Part shown: piece by piece, positions 1 to 11,379 of the stretch
How positions within the stretch are numbered: position 1 is the first letter of the stretch
How the letters are laid out: every line of letters starts with the position of its first letter
Made by a program: the position numbers and the translations under genes
Assembly: GCA_019925095.2 (NCBI GenBank)
Contig: CM034407.1
Location: 20,156,710-20,220,709 of the forward strand
Direction of reading: 5' to 3'
Source: Dendrolimus kikuchii
Lineage: Eukaryota > Arthropoda > Insecta > Lepidoptera > Lasiocampidae
DNA length: 64,000 nucleotides
Notes under the pieces: generated by a model
The model's database searches: none
What the model saw: only the letters and a program-made list of their open reading frames with translations
What the model was told of the DNA's origin: nothing

Positions 1-245
1 TTGTTTTAACTTAAATGTAATACATCGGGTTTCCCGGTTCAGTGCTCAGCGTGTCCAGTGACACATAGGCCTCTTCCAGCTGCTTCCATTCTTCTCTATC
101 GGTAGGTTTTCTAGACCAGGTTGTCCCTCCGATCAACTTGATATCATCTGTCCATCTTTTAGCTTGTCTGCCTCTTTTCTTTTGCCATCACGTGGCTGCC
201 ATTCTGTTATAATTTTAGTCCATTTCATTCTACTTTCCCTTGTCA
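1..245 (-). mobile_element. LINE 3'-end fragment (RT ORF C-terminus), reverse orientation
   Basis: Read on the minus strand, this piece encodes the C-terminal tail of a non-LTR retrotransposon ORF: a GHMTRESRMKW stretch followed by basic, Trp-rich sequence such as GRQAKRWTDD and ending near EPGNPMYYI and a stop. The same peptide, GHMTRESR, is encoded again on the plus strand just to the right, so two copies of one family abut in opposite orientation. The element is cut by the window start. Family is inferred (RTE-like endonuclease/reverse transcriptase). Confidence 0.65.
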
Positions 246-640
246 TATGTCCTGAACAATGACAATGAAGAAATTGAATATGTTAAAAACTATACATACA
301 TCTTTTAGAGACCGGACAGTCATAGAAATAGAAAGCAGAGTGGCCTGTGCTTGGAAAAGATACTGGTCCTTTAAAGAGGTATTTAAAAGCAAACACTTTC
401 CTATGGCAGCCAAGAAAAAAGTGTTTAATTCTTGCATCTTGCCATGTCTTACGTATGGGTGCCAAACATGGGCATTAACTCAGAAACATCTTTTAAAACT
501 AAGATCGTGTCAAAGGGGAATTGAAAGGAGTATCTACAACAAAGGTGGAAGACGTACTAAAGAAAATAAGACGGTTAAAATGGCGATGGACGGGACATAT
601 GACAAGAGAAAGTAGATTGACACTGATTATATTACTGAAA
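246..640 (+). mobile_element. LINE reverse transcriptase C-terminal fragment, plus orientation
   Basis: The plus-strand reading contains KKKVFNSCILPCLTYGCQTW, the signature just after the RT domain of RTE-like LINEs, then a frameshift into LKWRWTGHMTRESR near 577-613. There is no RT catalytic core, so this is a dead 5'-truncated copy. It meets the reverse-oriented fragment at about 245. Confidence 0.7.
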
Positions 641-734
641 ATATACGATTGTAAACGTCAGCCCGCAGTTGTTTACTTGTAAAGTGCTGACTACTGTACA
701 TACTTTATACACTATCGTATTTATAATAATCAAT

Positions 735-955
735 ATTATAATATAATAATAATAATATCAGCCCATAAATGTCCCACTGCTGGGCTCGGGCCTCCCATTA
801 TAGGGGGAACGGACGTATACCCGCCACGCTTGTCCAAGGCGGCTTGGCAGGTTTGACACATCGGTTATCTCAATGTGCAGGTTGCATCACGATGTTTTCC
901 TTCACCGTTATTAGCACGTGGTAATTGTAACAATATGCACATAATCAGTATTAAT
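735..955 (-). repeat. Dispersed SINE-type repeat (body only)
   Basis: Starts after an AATAAT-rich tract with CAGCCCATAAATGTCCCACT and continues through TGCATCACGATGTTTTCCTT. A second copy at 34243-34541 carries a tRNA-like head at its right end, so this copy lacks the promoter head and is a truncated tRNA-derived SINE in minus orientation. Confidence 0.6.
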
Positions 956-3280
956 TTCTGAATATTGTCAAGAATTAATATCAGTACCGTTGTGGTCGCG
1001 TTTTGATGCTGCCGTTGCAATTCACTACACTATAATAACGAACACGTCATGGCAACGCGAACGAGGCTTTTCTGGCACTAATAGTCTAATAGCTATATTA
1101 TTATGTATAATATACATAATAATGTAATGTGATTAAATGTGAACGGCGCGTTGGGAGACTACTGAAACATAATGTGCTAGTAGAAAGATTCTATATCAAA
1201 GGCAAAAGAGAGATTTATTCAACCAGTTGAGCTCACTTTAAAAATATCAATGTGTATAATTTCTTCAGATCAGTCGAATGAATAATTTGACAACGAGCCA
1301 GAGGAGCTAATTAAATTTGAAACGTCTGCCGGTGCGCTGTTTTCATAATATTTGTATGCTCAGCTTTCTCCCGCAAATGCGCGTCGCTCATCTCTCTATA
1401 GGATTACCAGATATTCATTTTATATTGTTTCAAGCCGATACTAATTCTTTGCAGGTGTCTTATTACCCTTTTGAATTTAATTGATCTATTGTTCGCGCTA
1501 ATCTCTTTGTTCACGCTGCCGTAAGACGTCATAAAACCTTCTTTCCACTGTTGGTATTTCATGCGAATTCTTGGAAACCATTAAGCTGACCATTTCATGA
1601 TTTTAAGAACTAGTAGACGGTACGTTGCTAGGAGGCCATGTCTAATTAACAAATGGATGAGAGTCGGGCAGTCGGGAAATGCGCCAATCGTGTTCTGACC
1701 CCGAACAAGGCGTTACCTAGTGCACTTGCGGAACGAATATCTTATAACGACGAACTTTGCGCGATTTATGTAATAATGATTTTCTGCCCTACGGTTTGGT
1801 TTTGTTGTATTCGGCTATACTTGTAAAAACTGCGAATTACATGTGTGTACTTTTAATAAACTTTGTGATTATTCCAACGGCATTTTCCAATTTACATTCT
1901 ACAAATCCCATACAAATTCGTAACAATATCATTTAACTTGCCTAGCTTAGGAATTTCTTTCTTATTATTTATTGCTGGAGTACAGTAGACATAAGAAAAT
2001 ATTACAGTAGACATACTGACGGGCCCACCTGACGGGCAAAGTGGTTAACGTCGCCTATGGATATTTTAATAAACGAAAGAATACATATTTATATAGAATT
2101 AGATACAAAGAAAGACTTTATTTAAAGAAATAGCGACGTAATTACATTCCTTATACATTATTATATGCAGAGCATATTTTGAGAATTTGTACACCGCAAT
2201 TTCAGCAAACAGGTTTGCATTCAGCATATTTCTGTGCCGGAATTATATCCGACACAACGCAGATTTTTAGTGCAAACCTTCCTTTTGGCGTAAGACCAAA
2301 ACGACCCAATTTTGTTAAACTAATTCTATTTGTGTAATATTTAATAAATTAGTAAATCAAATAAATAAATTTAAATAAAACCAACAATACTTTTTACTTT
2401 ATGCAATATAAAATACACTTATAAATAAAAAAAGTACAACTAGGAATTAAGGTCTAAATTGGTCCTAGCTTAGCATGATGTTGGTAGAACAAATGAACGC
2501 TAGGGCCATTACAGTGGCCTATAGATAAAGGTAAAAAAATACAGGTAAGCAAAAAAAAAAATTATATTTAATATTAATTATAAATCATAACGAGATACCC
2601 TAGACCAGTGGCGGTAAGCATTCACACGAGCAAGTACCCCACCACCTGTTTAGTCACCTCTTACGACAGGCAACCTGACCTCACGAATTTGTGTACTCCT
2701 CTATTCCTACAGGGACTTCTTAACAAAACATCAATACACTCTACTTACAATAAATACTAACATTATTTACAAATGTTGTAAGGCCTAATACACACTGCGT
2801 ATTCTCACCGCGGGAGTTGTATTGGCGCGAGATAAATTCCGCGGCATGGGTTTCATCCAGGCCGCACTGCGGATTATTTCGCGCGATTTTTTACTCATTT
2901 TAGGAAATGCTCGGCCGGGAAGCATGTCTAAAATGTTCAACCAAGTTAGTAAGCAGGAGACGTACATATCAGAAGATGTCATGGACATTGGATAAGTCTA
3001 TTAACAGCTTGTCCTATGAAAGGATTATTTTTTCAAAAAAATATAAAAACACCTGCAAAAATAGAGCAAACATTTTTTGAATATATATTTTTTTATTTTA
3101 CTTAACTTGGCATCATTTTGTCAATATCAAGTAATTATTTCATCATAATTACGACGTGATAGAGTCATGCTGGAATCATTATCTTTATTACAGCTCAAAG
3201 GCCGGCTCGATAGGTGTGGTACCACGCTTTCACACAATATAGTCGCGACACGGTTAGTGTTAAGTTAGTCGTGTTTTGTA
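956..3280. other. Gene-free AT-rich spacer with decayed repeats
   Basis: No reading frame here looks like protein. Recognisable pieces are a dispersed repeat at 2060-2340, short SINE-C-like scraps at about 1975-2050 and 2600-2720, and a GC-richer stretch at 2779-2990 bounded by CACTGCG-type motifs that may be a DNA-transposon remnant. The rest is unassigned. Confidence 0.5.
2060..2340 (-). repeat. Dispersed repeat, inverted partner of 5640-5870
   Basis: Contains motifs for a stretch around TTGTACACCGCAATTTCAGC and TCCGACACAACGCAG whose reverse complement recurs at 5690-5790 (CTGTGTCGGATATTATGCCG). Both copies also share an AGCGACGTA / TACGTCGCTA block near the end that carries CTTT-type simple repeats. 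Class unresolved. Confidence 0.5.
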
Positions 3281-3284
3281 CGAT

Positions 3285-3555
3285 GAGTAACAGTTCTGTT
3301 TGGACTATTTTCCCCTACCCTTACCCCATCTTTCCTATCTCATCCTTTCTATCCTAATCCTCCTACCTGAGCCCTCTGTCTCATGACTCAGCCCCTTTAT
3401 TTCATCCCTCCATCCGAAACACTTATCCCATCCTAAAGGCTGGCAACGCGTTGGCTTCGCTTTTGGAGTTGCAAGCGTCTGTAGGCGACGGGAATCACTT
3501 TCCGTTAGCAGGGCAATCTACCTATTTGGCAGCTTCGCAAAAAAGGAGACAAATT
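3285..3555 (+). mobile_element. Jockey/CR1-like LINE 3' UTR
   Basis: Contains AAGGCTGGCAACGCGTTGGC, then GTAGGCGACGGGAATCACTT and a terminal A-run. This matches the layout of the 3' UTR that follows the LINE coding remnant at 55165-55640. Sense strand is plus. Confidence 0.55.
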
Positions 3556-3699
3556 AAGTAAAAAATATTCTGCCCAATAAATGAACAATTTTAGATAAAT
3601 TTGCTCCCATAATCTTGTTTTGTAAGTACCCTATCGTGGTACTTAATATGAAATTTATCTCACAGGGGAGATCTATGTATTAGGATCATTATTTTATCC

Positions 3700-4057
3700 A
3701 CGTCTACGTCATATTCGGCGGCTGCGGGAGACGCAGAGCACGTCATCCTTCCACGAAATCTGATGCACGTCTGAGCGCTGCCCTCGTCTTCCCGCGCGAT
3801 TTTTTCGCAGTGCGGATTAGCTCATACAACACTATAATACTCCACGGAATACTAGCACGAATTAAACGCGATAATTCGCGCCGCGTCGCGGCTAATTCTG
3901 TCTCAATCTCATTGTATAGATCTAAGGTCAATCTACAGATTTTATTTCGCGCGAGTTTTTATTCGCCTGTGCGGTCACCTTCATATGATTCCATGTGTTG
4001 CAGAATGGTCGCAGAAAAATTCACGCGTTTTTTTCATAGTGCGGACTAGCTATAAAA
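3700..4057. mobile_element. Candidate non-autonomous DNA transposon
   Basis: A GC-richer island in AT-rich DNA. The motif GTGCGGATTAGCTCAT at about 3817 recurs as GTGCGGACTAGCTATA at about 4040, and CGCGCGATTTTTT recurs in related form. A similar CACTGCGG module sits at 2860-2890. No transposase is encoded; family unknown. Confidence 0.3.
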
Positions 4058-4300
4058 GAGCAGACGATAAAATAACATCTTATCATCTTACTTTTACTAT
4101 ATTGTAACAGAAATAATCTTAATTGCAATTTAAATAATAATTAACACGCTATTTGACTGCTTTTACTTGTACATAATTAGGACGTCACACCTATGTACAC
4201 ACACATATTTGTGCAAAAATCCAAGAAGCCGTCCCGTATCATTTTGTAAGATGATAAAAATTGTTTCAGCCGACGTGTAGTTTAGGAGTCTAAGAGTTCA
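4040..4300. repeat. Dispersed repeat, three copies in window
   Basis: Shares the order ATCTTACTTTTA, an AATTAA tract, TGACGTCA-like block and ATTTTGTAAGATGATAAA with copies at 48375-48600 and 56830-57025. Class unresolved. Confidence 0.45.
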
Positions 4301-4689
4301 TATCGGCAACTGACTCTAGAATTCCGCTTTCAAATTCATATTAATAAATATATATAGGAACACATATGAATCACTACATTTTGTACGTTTATTTCTTTTT
4401 AGAGTCTTGAGAAGAAATTCATTATCTTAAGATTTGGTAGTTGTATGTACTTTTGATATCAGACGTAGAATATTTATTTAATCCTGGAAAATATTTCCAG
4501 ACGCCGCGCGGTTCCTGTTCAACACAGGTAGAACTGAATGAGCTCACTGTCTTTTTGTTTGGTATATAATGTGTGCTTCTGAAAACGGGTGGAACATTCA
4601 TCTCGGAAAAACATCACCATCAAACGAGCACTCAATACCTACTTTATTTTATCAAAAATTATAGAGAATTTAGCTACTGTCCAAACGTA

Positions 4690-4965
4690 AGTAGATAAAA
4701 TAAAACTACATTCTAACGGTTTTAAGTGCTGTGTTTTTTCTTTGGTTTTTATTCCGATAATTTGGTCACTTTTATAAATTATAAACATGTAAAAACTTTA
4801 ACATTGTTCATCGACATCTTAGTTTTCCGTGATCACGGCTACTGAAGTGGCCTAAACGTCGGTAATAAAATCAAATAAAAAAACCGCATTTAAAACAGTT
4901 AAAATGTAAACAATGTTTTAACAGTTTTGTTTATTTATTTTATTTAGTATTAGTCGTGAAGACTT
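4690..4965. repeat. Old copy of foldback element family F
   Basis: Diverged version of the element at 49563-50150: AAAACTACATTCTAACGG at the left, a TTTTCCGTGATCACGGC core, and AAAACAGTTAAAATG plus GTCGTGAAGACTTAAG at the right. Divergence suggests an older insertion. Confidence 0.55.
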
Positions 4966-5049
4966 AAGAAAATTTTAAAATGAGTAATTTTGCTACTCAA
5001 TAATACTAAGTTTAATTATAGATATAGCAGAAAGCAAGGAGCCTTGAAA

Positions 5050-5265
5050 CACAATAGTGCACGTATCAAGTGCGGCTGCCGGCTACGTAGTACGTGCTAG
5101 AAGGAAATCAAATAGAACGCGGTTTTCACGGATAGCTGCGCGCGCGCACCCGCCGCGCGCCGCTTTCAGTTCTTATCGACAATGCCGTAATACGCGTCAC
5201 TCGACCACCCACATGTTGTACCACTCGTCTACCTCATTATTAAGTCCTCTTTTAACACTTTATTA
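5050..5265. other. Orphan GC- and CpG-rich segment
   Basis: About 100 bp (5080-5175) is dominated by CG dinucleotides, including GCGCGCGCGCACCCGCCGCG, within AT-rich surroundings. No convincing coding frame or repeat match within the window. It could be a promoter, a TE end, or a remnant of the DNA transposon type seen at 3700-4057. Confidence 0.3.
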
Positions 5266-5639
5266 GGCTTAAGTATAACAAAGTACATAAACAGATTATA
5301 CTGTAATAGTATCCCAATATCATCGGCGTCAGTGCAGAACCTTGTAACTACATTTATTGGTGACATTATTATTTTCATCAAAATTGTTACCTACTTACTA
5401 CACGTATACAGAACATATTATATCCATAGAAGAACAAACTACGTACGTAGGTTTCACATATCAATATACAGGGGAATTTTTCACGAAATAGCGAACAACA
5501 CATTAAAAGGAGTTTCGAGGTCGATTTTGATGAAAAAGAGTGTTTTTTTTTTTAATTATGCTATCACTGTTTTCTGTTCTTTTTTTCCGTTATTATTCCT
5601 TTCACGTATACGTTGACTATAATTTAATTTAAATTAACT

Positions 5640-5870
5640 TGTTTTTACCGTGGGTCGCATGATTTTTATGATTAAGGAGGTGGGCACTGAAAATCAGCGC
5701 TGTGTCGGATATTATGCCGGCACAGCAATAAGCCGAGTGCAAACCTTGTTTGCTGAAAAAACGGCGTACAAATTCTCAAAATGTTTGTATTTTTAAGATA
5801 CATGTTAGCAATGTAAGTACGTCGCTATTTTAAAAAAATATTTTTTCTTTCTTTCTTTCTAATAAGAGAA
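5640..5870 (+). repeat. Dispersed repeat, inverted partner of 2060-2340
   Basis: Carries AATCAGCGCTGTGTCGGATA and CGGCGTACAAATTCTCAAAA, the reverse complement of the repeat at 2060-2340, and ends in a (TTTC)n-like tract near 5847. Class unresolved; orientation of transcription unknown. Confidence 0.5.
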
Positions 5871-5961
5871 AGAGAGTTGGAATATTTAATAAGGACACGT
5901 GTATACTGTATATGGTATCCCTAAATCAGTACATTGTAATAATTTCAAAAAATCATAATCA

Positions 5962-6274
5962 TCTTATATATAAAATTCTCGTGTCACAATGTTCGTTCCC
6001 ATACTCCTCCGAAACGGCTTGACCGATTCTTATGAAATTTTTATGCATATTCAGTAAGTCTGAGAATCGGCTACTATCTATTTTTCAAACCCCTAAGAGA
6101 TCCGGTTCTGGAATCCTCCTAATCACCTGGAGCGATTTTGGTGATTTTGTTTTTGTATGTTTGAGTGGGTACCCGGATAGTTTAGATTCGCAATTAGAAC
6201 CGGTACGTGGCTCTGTGATCGGGTTCTAGAATTTTATTTTTTAAAGGAAGGACAACGTCTGCCGGGGCCGCTAG
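5962..6274 (+). mobile_element. Helitron-like non-autonomous element
   Basis: Begins A|TCTTATATATAAAATTC and ends GGGGCCGCTAG|T, fitting Helitron termini (5' TC, 3' CTRR, inserted between A and T). A second element at 55917-56125 has the same ends and the same internal plan (a CTTGACCGATT motif early, ATCGGGTTCTA late, ACAACGTCTG before the end). No Rep/helicase is encoded. Confidence 0.55.
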
Positions 6275-6984
6275 TATTAATATAAAATTTACTTATTATT
6301 AGTCTCGAATTTGCGGGTGAGTTAAACTTATAAACAACATTCAATCGTGCTGGGTGATAAATCATTAAAGTGATTTACCTCAGAACGTCATTAGCAATCG
6401 CTGACTCAATTCCGTTAATGACTGAGTGTTGTGCATAATTGTTTAACACATTCGATCAAAGGTGGTAATTAGCGATAAAATAAGCAACAGCCATGAACAC
6501 AGTAAATGTCTTAAATATCAGCAAGATAAGCAACTAATTTAAACACTTGGCCAAAACAATGAAACTATTTATTCAGGAAGTTATTGATCTCCTTTTGCTA
6601 TTGTTTACACATTTCATATCTGGGTACTTTTCATGTTAGCGTAAATTTCCAAATATGTACTTGTTGATAATTACAACATAATTGAACACCTATCTGATTA
6701 TGTTACCTAAAAGATTTGTACCTCCCCATTTTTGTAACAATGATTGATATTCCTTTTTGCGCTTCATCTTTTTTTGTCAAATCAAAAAATAAAATTTACA
6801 CGATTTACAAGATTTGAGAAACTCCTATTTTAGGTCGGTTAAAAACCTCTACACGAGGGAGGTTCAATAAAAATAATAAAAAAACTATATAAAGCTCAGA
6901 ATACATTTCAGAGAAATGAATTTATTGAAATAATTGAAGAATTCGAATAAAAGCTGAGATGAAGTCGAGGGCTTAACATAGTTA
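6275..6984. other. AT-rich spacer, nothing recognised
   Basis: No coding frame, RNA gene or clear repeat seen. Confidence 0.5.
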
Positions 6985-7098
6985 AGAGAGCGCATTTGCA
7001 GCAACTTTGCTGTTGCAAATGTCCATAGGCGATGGTAACCGCTTTCCATCAAGTGGGCCGTCTGCTTGTCTGCTGATCTCCTGCAATAAAAAAAAAAA
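6985..7098 (+). mobile_element. SINE-C, 5'-truncated copy
   Basis: Only the 3' third is present: TTAAGAGAGCGCATTTG, then CCATAGGCGATGGTAACCGC, and a terminal CTCCTGCAATAAAAAAAAAA. The A-rich end defines plus as sense. 5' truncation is typical of LINE-driven retroposition. Confidence 0.7.
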
Positions 7099-8072
7099 AG
7101 TCACGAGTTTGTAAAAACCAACTGAGTGGTGGGTGGGTCATACAACGCTTTTCAACACATCGGCGAGGAAACAGTACAATAGTTAATGAAACAAACATAA
7201 ATATCAGTCGGAAAGTCGCAACAATCTTTGAAGTTTCTAATATAAAATTGGCGCGCATTTGTAAATGGCGCCACGTGCGCGTGGTGAAATTTAGAATTAC
7301 GTTTCATACTCATTTTTTCTATTGTATTAATGTGTTGATCAAAAGCGCTTCCAAGGAGGTTTTATTATTCAGCTTAATTATTCTCGTAATGTGAAAATCT
7401 GGTGGTTTTTTTCTACTAAGTAGCAATTAGATGAAAATACCTATTTCACCGCACGTTCCATTGTGTGGTGCGTAATTTTTACATTTGAACAATGTATCCA
7501 AGCTTCCTAAATGCATTTTTTGAGTAAATGTATTGAAAAAGTAATTTAACTAATACACAATATCATTTATTATATATATTATTAATTAATTACTAGATAT
7601 ATTCGCTTTTTACTGAACGCCCTTCGCTAGTATCGATGTAGGTAACAGAACTGTCCTAGATAAAGATGACAAGATTGCAAGGTTCATCCCAAACACATTA
7701 CAACTTCCGGCACGTTACTTAAACTTTGGACACCCGAACTCGAAAACCGAAAACCCGGCTCATGATATAGCCATAGAAGAAGACAGAAAAAGAATAATAA
7801 AGAAAGGCAATCGTAGAGTAAAAAACGTAACTCGTAACATATTGCAACCATAGTTGGCGCCACCAGTCCATCCTTGTTTTATACAAAATCTCAAATTAAA
7901 AGTACCAATCCACGACTTATTATTTATTTATACAGATAAATAAAATTGAAGTGTCCGTTTGTAACGTAAAAAAAATGTGAAATAAAATCAGGGGGGATAA
8001 TTCGGACCAGATTCCGAAAATGCAATTTTTAGAATTATTGTCTATCTGTCTGGGTGTTCCGGCTAATCTCTG

Positions 8073-8392
8073 AAACGGCTTTTTTTTATTGCAGGAGATC
8101 AGCAGACAGGCAGACGGCCCACTTGATGGAAAGCGGTTACCATCGCTTATGGACATTTGCAACAGCAAAGTTGTTACAAATGCGCTGCTGCTCTCTTAAG
8201 GGAAACTGGAACCTGGTCATTAATGCCGGAACACAACTCAAGGTTGTTATGGCGACATACTTTAGACCAGGGGTGGTAGCCATGCAGTCGGGCAAATGCC
8301 CTACCACCTGGCTGTGGGTTGTTAAGTCGCCTCTTACGACAGGCCGCCCGGCCGCAGGAAATTGTATTTTTTTTCTCCGTTCCTGCACGGAT
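8073..8392 (-). mobile_element. SINE-C, near full-length
   Basis: Full-length member of the commonest repeat in the window. On the plus strand it reads T-run, GCAGGAG, ... and ends TCCGTTCCTGCACGGATA, so sense is minus. Reading frames through it (for example MQHQRCYKC-like peptides) recur at every copy and are not genes. Confidence 0.75.
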
Positions 8393-8911
8393 AGACGGCT
8401 GGACCAATTTTAACGGAAGTTTCACTGCCAGAGAACTGATGTTATAAGGAGTAACTTAGGCTAGCTTTTTTTTTAGAGTTCCGCGAAAAAATGCCACATG
8501 GAGCAAAGGCATGCTAGTCAGTCATAAATTGAAAGTCTAGTCTAGATCAGCCAGTTCGGCGGCGGAAACAGCTGAATCGCTGAAGCGGCGTAAATATGCA
8601 ATCCTCAGTAAGAGTTATATGTTGTGCCGTTTGCTGTAGAGACGCTTGGACCGTGGGGTCCTGAGGCCATGAGCCTCTACCAAAATTTATCAAAACGACT
8701 CATTGACTCTTCAGGTGATCAGCTGGTGCTTACCTCGGGTAACGGATCGGTATCGCGATCCAGCGAGGAAACGTAGCCAGCCTTCTGGGCACCTTACCCA
8801 TAGGAGACGGTGATCTAGGCTCAGTATTCTACTTATAGTCTTGAGGGACTATGAGTAGAATACAATACAAATAAGTTAAGTTTTCTTTTATTGTATTAGT
8901 TTATTTATTTT

Positions 8912-9075
8912 TATTGCCTGAAGCAGGCAAACAGGCGGACGGCCCACAAGGTGGTTACCGTCGCCTATGAACGTTTGCAACACCAGGGTCGTTGCCAACT
9001 CGTTGCCGGCCTTTAAATTTTATAACGCCCCATGTCGTAGGGCAGAGGGAAAACCTCGGCGAGTATTTCCCTCCA
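8912..9075 (-). mobile_element. Jockey/CR1-like LINE 3' UTR fragment
   Basis: Reads GGCAAACAGGCGGACGGCCC, then GGTTACCGTCGCCTATGAAC and TTGCCAACTCGTTGCCGGCC, which is the reverse complement of the LINE tail at 55545-55640. Sense is minus. Confidence 0.6.
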
Positions 9076-9556
9076 GATCATTGTTGTACGCAGAATAAAG
9101 ATATAGAGATAATAATATAAAGTCATTATAATAAAAAAGTTAAAATAATTAAATAATTCATTTCATTTCATTCACTCATTTTCAATTTTATTTGGGTGAA
9201 ATGATATAGACAAGCAAAAATTACACCAGAGTACAGCGTTAAAAAATGTCCAAAAACGCGGGTAACCTTGTATAATTCAAACGTCTTCATACTTTTCAGT
9301 ATAATTTCAGAATGAAATTTAATGAATTTAGTCTACTTGTTAAATATCTAATGAATCACATATTACAAAAACAGAAACTTTAAAAAATTATAATTTTAGT
9401 AAGTGCTGAGATTAAAAAAGTTATTTAAAACAATTTATCCTTGACACGCTCTCCTGTAAAATTATAATTTTCAGGTTGATTCACGAATCAAATTTAAACC
9501 GTTGGTAAGGCAAATGAACGGTCGTTAAGATATAGGAACCGGCCATAAATATAGTA

Positions 9557-9781
9557 TCGGCAGACAAACACACATATTGTATATCCGCAAGTTAAGAAAA
9601 TTACGCTTGTGTTATGGGTAATATACAACTAGCCATTCTGGGGTCGATCCCAGACACCCAGACCAAAAAATAACGGGAAGTTCGTTTACGAAATTTACCA
9701 TGCCAGGAATCGAACTCGGAGCCTCTGCGTTGTAGTGAGGTAGAGCAGCATAGGCTTAGTCCGCTCAACCACAGAGGCTAC
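9557..9781 (-). mobile_element. tRNA-derived SINE-A copy 1
   Basis: On the minus strand it starts TAGCCTCTGTGGTTGAGCGG (pol III A-box-like) and carries GAGTTCGATTCCTGGCATGG (B-box-like), then a non-tRNA body ending in TTGTCTGCCGAT. Family has five copies here: 9557, 11380, 15789, 27401 and 30964. Confidence 0.8.
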
Positions 9782-9893
9782 GTTATGGTATAGGAAAATG
9801 ATTAACAGCACGCGCTAGCTGCAGCTACACTTTACGCAACAGCGGCTCAGAGGAAATTGGCATTGCCTAATAACCAGATAGATCGCTAATCAG

Positions 9894-10200
9894 ATGGACT
9901 CCAAGGTCGATTTCAAATCTTCGACAAAAATACCTTCCATCGGCAACGCGTTGCAGCGTCGAAACCGTTTCGAGCGAGTTTCTCTTCGACAAAAAATCCG
10001 ACAACACCCGATCACAACAAAGGGGAAAGATGAGTCAGAAAAAACCTATCAATCTTCAATTTGCAAGTACCTGGGTGTTTTTTGCAACTTTTTTTACCAT
10101 TTAATCTTCCGTAGCCGAGATGGCGGATCGCTTGCCTTTTTGGCAATTGGACATTACAATTCAGACGTTCAAAGCATCTCGAGGACCACGCTTTTTTGTT
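9894..10200. other. Spacer, nothing recognised
   Basis: An open frame runs through here into the LINE tail at 10200, but its composition is unlike protein and it ends inside repeat sequence; I do not call a gene. Confidence 0.4.
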
Positions 10201-10330
10201 GCCTCAATCAAGCAGGCAAACAAGCAGACGGCCTACTCGACGGAAGGTGGTTACCGTCGCCTATGGACGCTTGCAACACCAGGTGTGTTGTCAACGCGTT
10301 TCCGGCTTCTAAGAAATTACATAACACTCA
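10200..10330 (-). mobile_element. Jockey/CR1-like LINE 3' UTR fragment
   Basis: GGCAAACAAGCAGACGGCCT, then GGTTACCGTCGCCTATGGAC and TGTCAACGCGTTTCCGGCTT: the reverse complement of the LINE tail module. Sense is minus. Confidence 0.6.
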
Positions 10331-10527
10331 CCCCATGGTGTAGCGTATTACCCGCATACGCGGAACATACTTTCTAGAGAACCCGTGTGTAGTTGAGTGT
10401 GAGAGCTTCAGGAAATAGGGGGGAACATCTCGTTGCTGACGAGCGGTGCGGTTGTAAGAACGAGGCGTTTGCAAGAGATCAGACAATTCCTTGAAGCATG
10501 TGAATACGCAGAGAGATGCAATTACTA

Positions 10528-10735
10528 ATTTCTTATTGCTGGAGTAGACAAAGACAGATTGACGGCCCACCTAATGGAACGCGATCAAAGGTGTTACCAA
10601 TGTAGAGCCGGCCTTGAAGGAGGGTAACTGGAACCTGGATACTGATGCCGATACACAACCAAGATTGTTATGGTGGCATACTCTTGAATAGGGATGGCAA
10701 CTTTCCGAACGAGCATATGCCCTACCACGTTTTTT
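10528..10735 (-). mobile_element. SINE-C, diverged copy
   Basis: Shows the family order in degraded form: TTATTGCTGGAGTAGAC, GACGGCCCACCTAATGGAA, GGTAACTGGAACCTGGATAC, TTGTTATGGTGGCATACTC, ATGCCCTACCAC. Sense is minus; older than the other copies. Confidence 0.6.
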
Positions 10736-10744
10736 TTATACAAG

Positions 10745-11275
10745 GGTAATCCGTTTGAGGACTATAAGCCGAGGTGGCACTAGCGCCTCACGTGTGAAGT
10801 ACTATTGCTAAGCCGTAGTTAGTGATACCCACTAAAGCCCCTGCCCGATCTTCTAGCGTTCTTCGTCCGGGCTGTGGGCTCGCTTGCGCATGCACCTCCA
10901 GCCCGGACGGAATGTCCTACAACCTGACTTTGGGTTGCTTTATCTCTTGCAACAGGCCGATCCAACCGGGCTAGATTAATATCATCCCGGTCATCATCAT
11001 CGTGCTTGCGATCGGAGCGTTCACTCCGACGCCCAAGGTCCGCTTTTCTACTTTTTCTACTCCACATCGCCGCGGTCTTCAGCCTCTCCTGTTTTCAGAC
11101 CATGTCATCCTTCACAACGTCAAGACCGCGTTTTTTGGATCTTCCACTTCAACCGGAACCGTGCGGAGGCGGCATGGCTACACAATTGTTCCCCACATAA
11201 TAAGCCGGTCTTCGTAAACAGTTCGTCTGTTTTGTCACGGATATGATGACTGCCGCGGATGCAAGAGTTCCTGAC
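10745..11275 (-). mobile_element. LINE 3' end (RT ORF C-terminus plus 3' UTR)
   Basis: The minus strand contains remnants (WSRKSRKADLGRRSERS near 11000-11067 and YVGNNCVAMPPP near 11160-11200) that match the C-terminal end of the better preserved LINE ORF at 60790-62140 (WSRKSRKADPGRRSERSERN and YVGNKCLAMPPP). Downstream 3' UTR contains TAGTGATACCCACTAAAGCC (plus-strand spelling), related in reverse complement to the module at 50516-50795. Confidence 0.65.
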
Positions 11276-11379
11276 GCGGGATACATCATTTTATATAAAT
11301 CAAAATATTCCCGAAACGTGAATATTATATTTATCTTTCTTAGTTTGGAAATATACAATGTAATAATGATAATAAATAA

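Noticed and set aside
2785..2988. 67-codon minus-strand open frame
   Set aside because: Sits in a GC-richer patch with CACTGCG motifs like those at 3817 and 4040; more likely a DNA-transposon remnant than a gene.
9557..9781. tRNA-like sequences with A and B boxes (also at 11380, 15789, 27401, 30964 and 34541)
   Set aside because: They continue into a shared non-tRNA body and recur as dispersed copies; the acceptor-stem structure is not kept. They are SINE heads, not tRNA genes.
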